A DNA stretch of 64,000 bases from Faecalibacterium sp. I4-1-79. Its GTDB lineage: Bacteria; Bacillota; Clostridia; Oscillospirales; Ruminococcaceae. Below are positions 34,299-43,182 of the stretch, one piece after another; position 1 is the stretch's first letter; each line of letters opens with the position of its first letter. The position numbers were made by a program, and so were the translations under genes. The DNA lies in assembly GCF_023347235.1 (NCBI RefSeq), contig NZ_CP094467.1, positions 2,232,001 to 2,296,000 on the forward strand, in the 5' to 3' direction. The notes below the pieces were generated by a model. The model was not told the DNA's origin, did no database searches, and saw only the letters and a program-made list of their open reading frames with translations.

Positions 34299-34730
34299 TT
34301 ACAGATTGCGATTCAATCGCACCGATTCCGATGATGGGACAAATTGATATCCAATGTTGGAAACCGTTTTAATATAACGGGGGTGATCTTTGTCATCCTC
34401 TATTTTCTGGCGGATTCGACCGATCGTGCTGGTGACGGCTCTCAAATAGCTTTCGCTGTCCTTATGCCAGACTGCTTCAAAGATCTGCTCCTTTGTAAAC
34501 AGTTTGCCCGGATGCTGTGCCATCAAACTCAAAACACCGTATTCGTAACGACTCATGTACACCTCTGTTCCGTGTTTGAAAACACGGTGGTGTTCCAAGT
34601 TGATTTCCAGACCGGGATAATTCAAGGTGTCTGGCGCAGCACGGTTCGTTTCAATCCACTCAAAAATCGTCTGCTCTTGGGGAGGGCAGTGGTCCTTCGT
34701 GATACGAACAATAACTTCAATTTTTTGCAT
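34299..34730 (-). CDS. OmpR/PhoB-type winged-helix protein without receiver
   Basis: A 143-residue protein. Residues 40-135 are a complete OmpR-type DNA-binding domain (MSRYEYGVLSLMAQHPGKLF, EAVWHKDSESYLRAVTSTIG, then RYIKTVSNIGYQF). The first 35 residues are short and contain no receiver domain. Such orphan winged-helix proteins occur beside ABC exporter genes in integrative elements. The ABC operon lies upstream on the same strand. Confidence 0.82.
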   Translation of the reverse strand: MQKIEVIVRITKDHCPPQEQTIFEWIETNRAAPDTLNYPGLEINLEHHRVFKHGTEVYMSRYEYGVLSLMAQHPGKLFTKEQIFEAVWHKDSESYLRAVTSTIGRIRQKIEDDKDHPRYIKTVSNIGYQFVPSSESVRLNRNL

Positions 34731-34805
34731 AGAATTCTTCTAGAATCTTTGGTGAACAACTTCTCACAGACATTTAATGCTCCGCATCGCATACGCTGAA
34801 TTTTG

Positions 34806-35084
34806 TTAAGCAAGGCTCCATCCAGCCGCATTCTTTCGGATGTTGACAAACTCCTGATAAATGCCGGGCTGCTTCAAAAGTTCTTCGTGCGTGCCCTGCT
34901 GTGCAATCTGGCCGTTGTCAATAGTGAGAAAGCCGCCGTCCCGCAAGGTAGCCACTGCATGTCACACGCTGGGTTTTGACACCTCCATGTGCCGGGCTAC
35001 ATCTACGGAGCGCACCATACCGAGTTTCTTTTGGAGAACAAGGATGGTTTCCATGTAGTCCTCCCCGGACGCATGAAGTTTCAT
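34806..35084 (-). pseudogene. Chimeric remnant: DtxR/MntR regulator N-terminus joined to an ABC ATPase C-terminus
   Basis: The 93-codon frame starts with AAAGGAGGCTCAG-ATG. Codons 1-40 (MKLHASGEDYMETILVLQ, then RSVDVARHMEVSKPSV) match the N-terminal helix-turn-helix of DtxR/MntR regulators. TGA at 34964-34962 interrupts where Ser is usual. The next codons (HAVATLRDGGFLT) continue DtxR, then switch in frame to DNGQIAQQGTHEELLKQPG, the end of an ABC exporter ATPase like the gene 11 bases upstream. This is best explained by deletion between two genes plus a nonsense change. Confidence 0.85.
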
Positions 35085-35095
35085 CTGAGCCTCCT

Positions 35096-36832
35096 TTACT
35101 GAGCCAGCTTCCAGCCGATGGCCTCCTGTCTGGCCGATACAAAATCGGCATACAGGCCCTTTTGCTGGATCAGCTCCGCATGAGTGCCGCGCTGGACGAT
35201 ATGAGCGTTGTCCAGTACAAGGATCTGATCGGCGTTGCGGACGGTTTTCAGACGGTGGGCAATCATGATGATGGTCTTGTCATGGGTCAATGCCTCGATA
35301 GCCCGCTGCAATTCATCCTCATTCTCCGGGTCAACGCTGCTTGTTGCCTCGTCCAAAATGATGATGGGTGCGTCCTTCAGCATGGCGCGGGCGATGGAAA
35401 TCCGCTGTTTCTCGCCACCGGACAAAGTACCGCCTCCCTCGCCAATCACGGTGTCATAGCCATCCGGCAGGGCAGAAATAAAGTTATGGCAGCAAGCCTT
35501 TTTCGCCGCTTCAACCACTTGTTCATGGGTAGCATCCGGGCAGCCAAACTTGATATTGTTCTCAATCGTATCTGCAAATAGGTACACGCTCTGGAACACC
35601 ATCGAGATATTCTTCATCAGGCTGTCCAGCTTGAAATCCCGTACATCCGTACCGCCTATGGTAATCTTCCCGGCATTCACATCCCAAAAACGGGCAATCA
35701 GGTTGCACATCGTTGTCTTTCCTGCCCCGGAAGGACCGACAATGGCCGTAGTCGTTTTTTCGGGAATGGTAAAGCTGACCTGATCTAATATCTTACGGTC
35801 TGCGTAGGAAAAATCCACCTTGTCAAACACGATCTCGCTGGACTCCGGCGTAATGTCAACGCCTTTTTCATCCATTACCGGCGTGTCATCAATGGAGTTT
35901 GCCGTATCCATCGAGGCCGCCAGCATTTGTAGCAGAGAGGCCATATTCCCGGCGTTCTCCAAATCGTTGAACACCATGAAAGAAGCAATCACCAAAATCA
36001 AGCCATAGGCCAGCGACAGGGAGCCGTCCAGCCAGAACCAGACCGAAGCCAAAAGCAACAGGACGCTAAACACCCGGACAACAGCCTGTTTGATGGCATC
36101 ATAGGGAACACTGGCCTTTGTCAGTTTCAGGTTGTCCCGGCAGCTCGCCTTAATTGCACTGCCGATAGACTGCGTGCTGTCCCGTTCCAGTCCAAATGCT
36201 TTGACAATCCCCATGCCCTGAATGTACTCCAACACAGACTCCACAAGGGACTCCTGTGTGTGCTGGCGTACCCCGCTGAGCGCGGCAGATTTGCGAAGCG
36301 CCAGTTCCGCCGCCGCAAGGTAAATCAGGACACCGGCAGCGGCCACAAGACCGATCCGCCAGTCAAATACCAACAGGACGATGACGAGGGCAACCGAGTT
36401 GAAAAAACCGCCCAGCACTGACACCAGAACACGGGCTGCTGAGTTCTCTACATCACCCAAAGTTGTTGTGACAATGGCGGTAATATTCCCGATACTATTC
36501 TTGTTGAAGTAGCCCATCGGGATGTAGCGCAGCCGATCTCCGATGCGGATACGCTTTTCCGCCACCATGCAATAGCCGGTTTCCGTCTGCTCCATCGTGG
36601 AGAAATAGGTCGTAATAATACGCCCAATGAGGGAAACGGCCATAATCCCCAGCGAAAGCCAGATAAACTTTCCGTCCCGGTTGTCAGATACCAGCGCGCC
36701 GATCACTACAAAGAGGGCGGCAAACTGCATGGCTGAAAACAGCCCGGACAGGAATGAGAATGACAGGGATTTTTTTAGAAGCCCCTTTTTGCTGCCTGCA
36801 AAAGCAAAGATTTTTTTCAATGTTCCATACAT
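35096..36832 (-). CDS. ABC exporter half-transporter (ATPase and membrane domain), subunit A
   Basis: A 578-residue half-transporter. Residues 15-305 hold six membrane segments. The ATPase has Walker A GPSGAGKTT near 372, signature TLSGGEKQRISIARAML near 473, Walker B IIILDEATSSVDPE near 494 and an H-loop in IAHRLKTV. The start at 36832 (MYGTLKK) is preferred over longer frames. It follows subunit B by 14 bases, so they form a heterodimer of the type seen in siderophore or drug export (YbtPQ/IrtAB-like by layout). The DtxR remnant downstream suggests a former metal-linked role. Confidence 0.9.
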   Translation of the reverse strand: MYGTLKKIFAFAGSKKGLLKKSLSFSFLSGLFSAMQFAALFVVIGALVSDNRDGKFIWLSLGIMAVSLIGRIITTYFSTMEQTETGYCMVAEKRIRIGDRLRYIPMGYFNKNSIGNITAIVTTTLGDVENSAARVLVSVLGGFFNSVALVIVLLVFDWRIGLVAAAGVLIYLAAAELALRKSAALSGVRQHTQESLVESVLEYIQGMGIVKAFGLERDSTQSIGSAIKASCRDNLKLTKASVPYDAIKQAVVRVFSVLLLLASVWFWLDGSLSLAYGLILVIASFMVFNDLENAGNMASLLQMLAASMDTANSIDDTPVMDEKGVDITPESSEIVFDKVDFSYADRKILDQVSFTIPEKTTTAIVGPSGAGKTTMCNLIARFWDVNAGKITIGGTDVRDFKLDSLMKNISMVFQSVYLFADTIENNIKFGCPDATHEQVVEAAKKACCHNFISALPDGYDTVIGEGGGTLSGGEKQRISIARAMLKDAPIIILDEATSSVDPENEDELQRAIEALTHDKTIIMIAHRLKTVRNADQILVLDNAHIVQRGTHAELIQQKGLYADFVSARQEAIGWKLAQ

Positions 36833-36846
36833 CTGACAACACCCCC

Positions 36847-38592
36847 TTACATCTGGTCTTTCGCGCCGATGTGCGCCTGCCACATATCCCGGTAGAGGGG
36901 GCAGGTTTCCAGCAGCTTCTCATGCGTACCCTGTGCGTGGATGGTTCCATCCTTCACCACAACGATGTTATCTGCGCCAACAATGGTAGACAGCCGGTGT
37001 GCGATCACAATCAGGGTCTTGCCGACAGTTAAAGTGGAAATGGCTTTCTGCACCAGCGCCTCATTCTCTGGGTCGATATAGGCAGTTGCCTCGTCCAAAA
37101 TGACAACCGGCGCATTTTTCAGCATGGCGCGGGCGATGGCAATCCGCTGGCGTTCACCGCCGGAAAGATGGGAACCGGCGCTGCCGACAACCGTATCATA
37201 GCCATTATCCAGCTTGCGGATAAAGGCGTCACAGCCGCTTTGTTTGGCTGCCTGCTCCACCTCTGCGTCCGTGGCACTGGGTCTTCCCATGCGGATATTA
37301 TCCCGGATACTGCGGTTAAACAGGTAGTTGTCCTGAGATACATAGGAAATCTGGTCTGCAATTTCAGACAGCGGCATATCCTTCAGCTCATGGCCGCCGA
37401 GGGTAATGCTGCCGGATGTAACATCCCAATACCCGGCAATCAGCTTCGCCACCGTAGACTTGCCGGAGCCGGACGGCCCTACAAGAGCGGTCATGGTTCC
37501 GGGGTGGATGGCGAGATTCACATCATGCAAAACCTCTGTTGTCCCGTCATAGGAAAACGACACAGACCTAAGAGAAATGCCGGTATTTTCCAGCTTGATC
37601 GGCGTTTCTTTATGGTTCAGTTCTTCGGCGTTCAGAAGCTGGCTGATTTCTTCCACATTTGTCCCCAGTACAGCCAAATCGTCCGTAAAGGTAAAGGCCG
37701 CAATAATCGGCCCAATCAGCCCCAGCGAGAAAATCACAATGGACAGGAAGGTGGAAAGTTCCAGACTGCCGGAGAGCCAGAATGCAAAACCGCAGGGCAG
37801 CACGCAAATCAGCACTGAGGGCAGGATGGCGTTGTAGGCGCTCATGGTTTTCTGGTTTTCCCGCATCCAGTCCACATAGTAGTTGGCGTTATAATTCACC
37901 GCGTCAGAATATTTTTTGTAGGAACCGGCGGATTGGCTGAACGCCTTTACCACCTCAATCCCGCCGATGTACTCTACAATGGCATTTGCCATCTGCTTGC
38001 CTGCCTTGACAGCACCCTCCCATTTGACGGGATAATTCTTCATACCGGCGGACATGACAGCAAGGCCCACCACCAGCGTAACAAGGGACAGGAGCGCCAT
38101 ACGCCAGTCCAAAAGGAACAGGTACACGGCGATTACAAGCGGCACCAGCACATTTGCGGTCATTTCCGGGATCAGGTGCGCAAAGGTCGATTCCATGCCT
38201 TCAACCCGGTCAACAATCGTCGTTTTGTACTGGCCGGACGGAGTATCTAAAATCGTCCCCATCGGGACGCGGGCCAGCTTTGCGGTGATATTCTCCCGCA
38301 GATCACGCAGCGTGTAATAGGTCGCTGTGTGGGAAATCGTTGTAGAAAGACAGGAAAACAGCACCTTCCCAAAGTAGCCGCACAATGCAATAATACCAGC
38401 GGTCACATAGCGGGAAAAATTCTGTTCCCCAGACAACATCATTGTGACAATATGCGCCACGCAGAAATAGGGCACCATCTGGCAGGCCACGCCTAATACC
38501 GCAAGGATAATACTGCCGATGAATTTTCCATGATAAGCTTTGCCCCATCCCCATAAGACGCTTATGGGCGACTCTTTCTTTTCCTCCTTCAT
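36847..38592 (-). CDS. ABC exporter half-transporter, subunit B
   Basis: A 581-residue half-transporter with six membrane segments (residues 20-300) and a full ATPase: Walker A GPSGSGKST near 373, signature LSGGERQRIAIARAML near 474, Walker B VVILDEATAYIDPE near 495 and IAHRLST. The start at 38592 follows GGAGGTGTCCACAG. First gene of the exporter operon. Both ATPase sites look intact in A and B, so no degenerate site is seen. Confidence 0.9.
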   Translation of the reverse strand: MKEEKKESPISVLWGWGKAYHGKFIGSIILAVLGVACQMVPYFCVAHIVTMMLSGEQNFSRYVTAGIIALCGYFGKVLFSCLSTTISHTATYYTLRDLRENITAKLARVPMGTILDTPSGQYKTTIVDRVEGMESTFAHLIPEMTANVLVPLVIAVYLFLLDWRMALLSLVTLVVGLAVMSAGMKNYPVKWEGAVKAGKQMANAIVEYIGGIEVVKAFSQSAGSYKKYSDAVNYNANYYVDWMRENQKTMSAYNAILPSVLICVLPCGFAFWLSGSLELSTFLSIVIFSLGLIGPIIAAFTFTDDLAVLGTNVEEISQLLNAEELNHKETPIKLENTGISLRSVSFSYDGTTEVLHDVNLAIHPGTMTALVGPSGSGKSTVAKLIAGYWDVTSGSITLGGHELKDMPLSEIADQISYVSQDNYLFNRSIRDNIRMGRPSATDAEVEQAAKQSGCDAFIRKLDNGYDTVVGSAGSHLSGGERQRIAIARAMLKNAPVVILDEATAYIDPENEALVQKAISTLTVGKTLIVIAHRLSTIVGADNIVVVKDGTIHAQGTHEKLLETCPLYRDMWQAHIGAKDQM

Positions 38593-38849
38593 TCTGTGGA
38601 CACCTCCTCGTATTATAAAAGAGTAGTATTTATAGACCGCTCTCCAGCGGTATGCTACACTGTATGGGATGCTGTGGATTGGTGAACACCTCCTACCGCA
38701 AAGACGGTTTGACGAAGGCTCCAACCACAGCTTCTTTGTTGAAATGTTAATCAGTTAGATACCGCCAGACGGTTTATTTAGAACGAGGTTACAAGAGCAA
38801 AGAAGTCTGTGGTCCTAAGCAGCATTGAATAATATAACGGAGGTATAAA
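38593..38849. other. Region between the ABC operon and IS110 copy 1, including the IS left end
   Basis: A hairpin pairs GCTGTGG-ATTGG (from 38671) with CCAACCACAGC (ending near 38740). GGAGG precedes the transposase. The left edge of the IS cannot be fixed, because IS110 elements lack clear inverted ends and target duplications. Confidence 0.4.
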
Positions 38850-40025
38850 ATGGTCTGTGTCGGAATTGATGTTGCCAAAGATAAGCATGACTGTTGCATT
38901 CTCGATTCGGAAGGAACGACCCTTGTCGATTGCTTTACCATTCCCAACAACATGGATGGTTTCAAAAGTCTGCTACAAACAATCCAAGACTGTTCTCAAA
39001 AATCAGACAAAATAAAAGTAGGGCTTGAGGCTACCGGACATTATAGCTACAACATCCGTGGGTTTCTTCTTGACAATGATCTGCCCGTCTATGTCATGAA
39101 TCCCTTGCATACCAACCTGTATCGAAAGAGCCTCAGTCTTCGCAAAACTAAAACCGATCGTGTGGATGCAAAAACGATTGCAACTATGCTGTTGTCCGAT
39201 GTAGACCTCAAGTCCTACACAGATACAGCATATCACAACGAAGAACTAAAGTCACTCACGAGATACCGATTTGATAAAGTTCAGGAACGCGCTAAACTAA
39301 AGCAGTCGGTGTCCAGATTGGTTACAATCCTGTTTCCGGAATTGGAACAGCTTGTTTCGTCTATCCATGGCACTTCAATCTACGCACTTCTCAGTGAGTA
39401 TCCCGGTGCAAAGCAGATTTCAGAAGCTCATCTGACCAGATTAGCTAATATTCTCGTGAAAACATCCAGAGGCCATTACCGAAAAGATAAAGCTACTCAT
39501 ATCCGAGATGCAGCCAGAACATCCATTGGTTCTGTTATGCCTGCTAAGTCTTTGGAATTAAAGCACACCATTAAGCTCATTCAAGAACTTACCTCCGAAA
39601 TCAATGAAATTGAAGATGCCATTCGGAAAATCATGGATGAATTGAAACCGCCGATCCTTTCGATTCCCGGAATGGGATTTCATTCTGCTGCGATGATTCT
39701 TGCAGAGGTAGGGGATTTTTCGAATTTTAACTCTCCTGACAAAGTTTTGGCTTATGCTGGATGTTCTCCCTCCACATACCAGTCAGGAAAACTCACAAAC
39801 TGCTATGCACACATGGAAAAGCGTGGCTCTCGTTATCTTCGATACGCTCTTTACACTGCAACCAAATACGTCTGCTACTGGAATCCTGTTTTTACTGAAT
39901 ACCTTACCAAAAAGCAAGCTGAAGGCAAGCACTACAATGTTGCCCTATCTCATGCCACAAAGAAACTCGTACGACTGATTTACGCTTTGCAGAAGTCCGG
40001 TAAAGCATATCTTGCCGTCACTTGA
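38850..40025 (+). CDS. tnpA: IS110 family transposase
   Basis: A 391-residue DEDD recombinase. The RuvC-like N-domain starts GIDVAKDKHD (first Asp), with GLEATGHYS (Glu) near 58 and KTDRVDAKTIA (Asp pair) near 103. The C-terminal Tnp20 domain has SIPGMGFHSAAMILAEVGD near 275 and AYAGCSPSTYQSG near 302 with the catalytic Ser. IS110 enzymes use a bridge (seek) RNA from a non-coding end. GGAGG lies 8 bases before ATG. Confidence 0.94.
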   Translation: MVCVGIDVAKDKHDCCILDSEGTTLVDCFTIPNNMDGFKSLLQTIQDCSQKSDKIKVGLEATGHYSYNIRGFLLDNDLPVYVMNPLHTNLYRKSLSLRKTKTDRVDAKTIATMLLSDVDLKSYTDTAYHNEELKSLTRYRFDKVQERAKLKQSVSRLVTILFPELEQLVSSIHGTSIYALLSEYPGAKQISEAHLTRLANILVKTSRGHYRKDKATHIRDAARTSIGSVMPAKSLELKHTIKLIQELTSEINEIEDAIRKIMDELKPPILSIPGMGFHSAAMILAEVGDFSNFNSPDKVLAYAGCSPSTYQSGKLTNCYAHMEKRGSRYLRYALYTATKYVCYWNPVFTEYLTKKQAEGKHYNVALSHATKKLVRLIYALQKSGKAYLAVT

Positions 40026-40034
40026 TTTTCTCCA

Positions 40035-40247
40035 GAGCCTGAGTTAAACCTAAGAACAACTTAGCTGGCGCAGCGAACCCTTGACAAACCGAAGCATTCA
40101 AATGCTATTCTGTTTTTGCGAGGGTTGGCTGGGCTTGCTTTGCTGTTCTCTCCGTCACCCTCGCTACTCCAAGGCCAGCATTTGAATGATGTTTGTCATG
40201 GGCAGCGGATGGTTGGCGGATTTTTTCATTTTAGGGCTTGACTTTTA
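40035..40247 (+). ncRNA. Candidate bridge RNA region of IS110 copy 1
   Basis: Three nested stems are visible: GACAAAC (40083) with GTTTGTC (40191), ATTCAAATGCT (ends 40106) with AGCATTTGAAT (40177), and GCGAGGG (40118) with CCCTCGC (40158). The same three stems with identical spacing occur behind IS110 copy 2. A bridge RNA in the right end fits the IS1111-like branch; expression is not shown. Confidence 0.6.
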
Positions 40248-41036
40248 ATAGTTAGTCTTCGTCAGAGAGCGGTAGGCTTCTGCCACCTTGCCTTTGGGGT
40301 CATGCTGGAAAATGCTTTTACCCACAGCACTGATCTCCGCAGCACGGACAGACCGGGGAATGGTCTGGTCAAACACTTTGATCTTGCTGCCGTAAGCACC
40401 CCGAATCAAATTGTCGATCTGCTGTCCATAGTTGGTGCGGCTGTCGGTCATGGTCAGCAGGATGCCCTCAATTTTCAATTTCGGGTTGATCTGCCGACGG
40501 ACTTTCTGCACAGTCTGCAAAAGCTGTTCCAAACCTTTTGCGGACAGATACTGCGCCTGTACAGGGATCAGCGTAGTATCCGCTGCGGCTAATGCGTTGA
40601 CGGTCAACATCCCAAGGGAGGGGGTGCAGTCCAACAGGATAAAGTCGTATTCTCGCTTTGCACCGTCCAACACCTGCTTGAGCATTTTTTCCCGGTTCAT
40701 GCAGTTCACAAGGGAAACTTCCATCCCTGCCAGTTCGATGTTTGCCGGAATCAGGTCAACACCTTCTGCATGGTGCAGAACACCCTCGCCGGGTGGAATG
40801 CTCTGGTCGTTCATGGCTTTTGCTATCAGGGTGGAAAGGGTCGTGGGCAGTTCATCGGGCTGCTGCCAGCCCATGCTGATGGTCAAGCTGCCCTGCGGGT
40901 CAGCGTCCACCAACAGGACTTTTTTACCTTCCATCGCCAGCCCGATGCCTAGATTTTCACAGGTGGTGGTCTTGCCAGTGCCGCCTTTCTGGTTGACGAT
41001 GGCAATTGTGGTTGCTTTCTTTGAAATTTTTATCAC
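40245..41036 (-). CDS. parA: ParA partition ATPase, last residues replaced by IS sequence
   Basis: A 263-residue Walker-type ATPase. The deviant Walker A is QKGGTGKTTTCENLG near residue 17, A' is LLVDADPQGS near 41, and Walker B is FILLDCTPSLG near 134. It segregates element or plasmid DNA with ParB. The start overlaps the RepA C-terminal part (ATGA). Homologues end with a longer basic tail after AEAYRSLTK; here TNY and a stop follow at the edge of IS110 copy 1, so a short truncation by the insertion is inferred. Confidence 0.92.
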   Translation of the reverse strand: MIKISKKATTIAIVNQKGGTGKTTTCENLGIGLAMEGKKVLLVDADPQGSLTISMGWQQPDELPTTLSTLIAKAMNDQSIPPGEGVLHHAEGVDLIPANIELAGMEVSLVNCMNREKMLKQVLDGAKREYDFILLDCTPSLGMLTVNALAAADTTLIPVQAQYLSAKGLEQLLQTVQKVRRQINPKLKIEGILLTMTDSRTNYGQQIDNLIRGAYGSKIKVFDQTIPRSVRAAEISAVGKSIFQHDPKGKVAEAYRSLTKTNY

Positions 41037-41470
41037 CCCCGCATCGCTAAGTCGTGATTAGTTTGGTTTTGATAGGAAAGCTGCATCGTGGTGGGTGCGT
41101 TGTACAGAGAAGCGAGCAGGTATTGTTTCATGTTTCGGATCGGGCTGCTGTTCTCTGCAAGGCACTTCAGCACAAAGCGGATATGGTCAGCGTTCAGCTT
41201 CATAAAGCGACTGCGTACCACCTCGGCGGGCTTATCGTCCCCGGCAATGCGCAGCAGCTTGCGGTTGGTAGCGCAGGTGTCCACCAGCAAATTCACGATT
41301 TGGTAGAGGGTATCTTCATCATCCGGGCAGAGCCGGAGCAGGAGTTCCACCTCCAAAGACTGAGAAAAATATTCTTCCAGTTGGGTGCGTTTGCTCATCC
41401 CATCCGCTTCTTCAGAATAGAATGGATCAGTCTCACTCATTTCAGTATCATTCTCTATTACAATAAACAT
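41033..41470 (-). pseudogene. repA: RepA C-terminal part, cut off by IS110 copy 2
   Basis: A 145-codon frame with ENDTEMSETDPFYSEE, then LYQIVNLLVDTC, GDDKPAEVVRSRFMKLN and MKQYLLASLYNAPTTM. This is the C-terminal domain (DUF6017-like) of RepA_N replication initiators from Tn1549-type elements. The matching N-terminal part lies at 43149-43652 on the same strand, with IS110 copy 2 between. ParA starts within its last codon. The piece could still be translated from ATG 41470, but it would lack the DNA-binding part. Confidence 0.85.
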
Positions 41471-41728
41471 GGAACCGGATATGGCAGCCAGCCATATTCC
41501 ATTCCAACTCGTACCTAAGCTACAATAAGAGAGTAATCGGCTAACGCATCATTCTCTGGGCTTCTACGCCCGTTCTAAAGACAGTTGACCATCTCTCTTG
41601 TTGTAGCATTCGTTTTAAGCAGGTTGAGCCACCCGCCAAGCGGAGCGTTCGTGTCACCCAATAGATTGAATCGGCAACGAGTAAAAGATGGATTCCGGTT
41701 GCAAATACAAAGTAATGGAGGAACCGTT

Positions 41729-42934
41729 ATGAACGCTGTAGGCATTGACGTTTCCAAAGGAAAGAGCATGGTTTGCGTCATGCGCCCCTTTGGAGAAGTA
41801 GTACTCGAACCCTTTGAAGTTTTACACACCGCCCAAAGCCTGAACGATCTGGCTGGGAAGCTCAAAGCTTTGGACGGAGAGACCCGTGTCGTCATGGAAG
41901 CCACCGGGAATTACCACAAACCAGTTGCTTTCGTTTTACACGATGCGGGCTTATTCGTTTCCGTAGTCAATCCTGTTCTGATTCATGACTATGACAACAA
42001 CAGTTTAAGACGTGTCAAAACGGATAGAAAAGACGCTGTTAAAATCGCCAACTATACGCTCGACAAGTGGACACGGCTACGACAGTATCTTCCCGAAGAT
42101 GATACCCGGCTGGCTTTGAAGAATTGTTATCGTCAGTACCAGCAAGCCGTGGCAGTTCGTACTATGCTGAAGAATAATCTGATCTCATCTCTTGACCTGA
42201 CCTTTCCAGATGCAAACAAGCTATTTTCAAGCCCCGCAAAGAGCAACGGGTGCGAAAAATGGGTCGATTTCATTGGAGACTTCTGGCACAGTGAGTGTGT
42301 TTCAAGCCTTTCCTCTGATGCCTTTGCTAAAAAGTATTTAAAGTGGTGTCAGAAGCACGGATATAATTTCACTCGCTCAAAATCGGATACGATCTATGCC
42401 TGTGCAGTCAATGCTGCTTCTCTTCCAAAATCCCCAACCTCAAAACTCCTTATTCAGCAACAGGTCGCTCAGCTGAAAGCCGTATCTCAGTCCGTGGCTG
42501 CATTCCAGCAGGAGATGCTTCGCCTTTCTCAACAGCTTCCGGAATTTGATACTGTGATGGAAATGTACGGCGTCGGCCCTTCTCTCGGTCCTCAACTGAT
42601 GGCTGAGATCGGAGATGTCCGTCGTTTCTCATCCAAGAAATCACTCATTGCATTTGCAGGAATTGAACCGCAGCCAAATGATTCTGGCAAGATTGTGGGC
42701 AACGATAGCGGAATTAGTAAAGTGGGTTCGGCTGTTCTACGTAGGACGCTCTTTCTGATTATGACTGTCATCTTGAAGACACAACCTCAGGATGAGCCGG
42801 TTTTTCAATTCATGAACAAAAAGCGCTCTGAGGGAAAACCCTACAAAGTTTACATGATGGCTTCAGCCAACAAGTTCTTGCGAATCTATTATGCTAGAGT
42901 GAAAGCTGTAATGGACTCCAAACACTCAAAATAA
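41729..42934 (+). CDS. tnpA: IS110 family transposase, second type
   Basis: A 401-residue DEDD transposase. It starts GIDVSKGKSM, has MEATGNYHKP near 54 and KTDRKDAVKIANY near 97, and the Tnp20 domain with YGVGPSLGPQLMAEIGD near 283 and AFAGIEPQPNDSGK near 310. The start at 41729 follows ATGGAGGAACC. Only motif residues are shared with the first copy; overall they look below about 30 percent identical, so they are different IS types. Confidence 0.94.
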   Translation: MNAVGIDVSKGKSMVCVMRPFGEVVLEPFEVLHTAQSLNDLAGKLKALDGETRVVMEATGNYHKPVAFVLHDAGLFVSVVNPVLIHDYDNNSLRRVKTDRKDAVKIANYTLDKWTRLRQYLPEDDTRLALKNCYRQYQQAVAVRTMLKNNLISSLDLTFPDANKLFSSPAKSNGCEKWVDFIGDFWHSECVSSLSSDAFAKKYLKWCQKHGYNFTRSKSDTIYACAVNAASLPKSPTSKLLIQQQVAQLKAVSQSVAAFQQEMLRLSQQLPEFDTVMEMYGVGPSLGPQLMAEIGDVRRFSSKKSLIAFAGIEPQPNDSGKIVGNDSGISKVGSAVLRRTLFLIMTVILKTQPQDEPVFQFMNKKRSEGKPYKVYMMASANKFLRIYYARVKAVMDSKHSK

Positions 42935-42969
42935 GCATGGATATTTGTTTTTGGTCGTAATTTCCTCTT

Positions 42970-43182
42970 GAGCCTGAGCTGAATTCAAAGAACCGCTTAG
43001 CTGGCGCAGCGAACCCTTGACAAACCGAAGCATTCAAATGCTATCCTGATTTTGCGAGGGCTGGCTGGGCTTGCTTTGCTATCCCCTCCGTCGCCCTCGC
43101 TGTGTTTTGACCAGCATTTGAATACTGTTTGTCATGGGCAGCGGTCGGTTAGCGAATTTTCTTGTTTTGGGACTTGACTTTT
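42970..43182 (+). ncRNA. Candidate bridge RNA region of IS110 copy 2
   Basis: The 213-base end repeats the architecture of copy 1: GACAAAC (43019) with GTTTGTC (43127), ATTCAAATGCT with AGCATTTGAAT (43113), and GCGAGGG (43054) with CCCTCGC (43094). The distance between the outer arms is 108 bases in both copies. Differences cluster in loops. Confidence 0.6.

Larger units (their letters stand above)
38850..40247 (+). mobile_element. IS110-family insertion, copy 1
   Basis: It consists of one transposase gene followed by a 213-base structured non-coding end. The right edge is placed near 40247, where sequence shared with IS110 copy 2 stops and ParA coding sequence begins. The left edge is upstream of 38850 and uncertain. 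Confidence 0.8.

Noticed and set aside
34962-34964. TGA as a selenocysteine codon in the DtxR-like frame
   Set aside because: Homologues have Ser or similar there, no SECIS-like hairpin follows, and the frame then turns into another protein.
40030-40247. Shared 213-base region as an origin of transfer of the element
   Set aside because: Both copies lie exactly between a transposase stop and an interrupted gene (parA, repA), which points to IS ends rather than to the host element.
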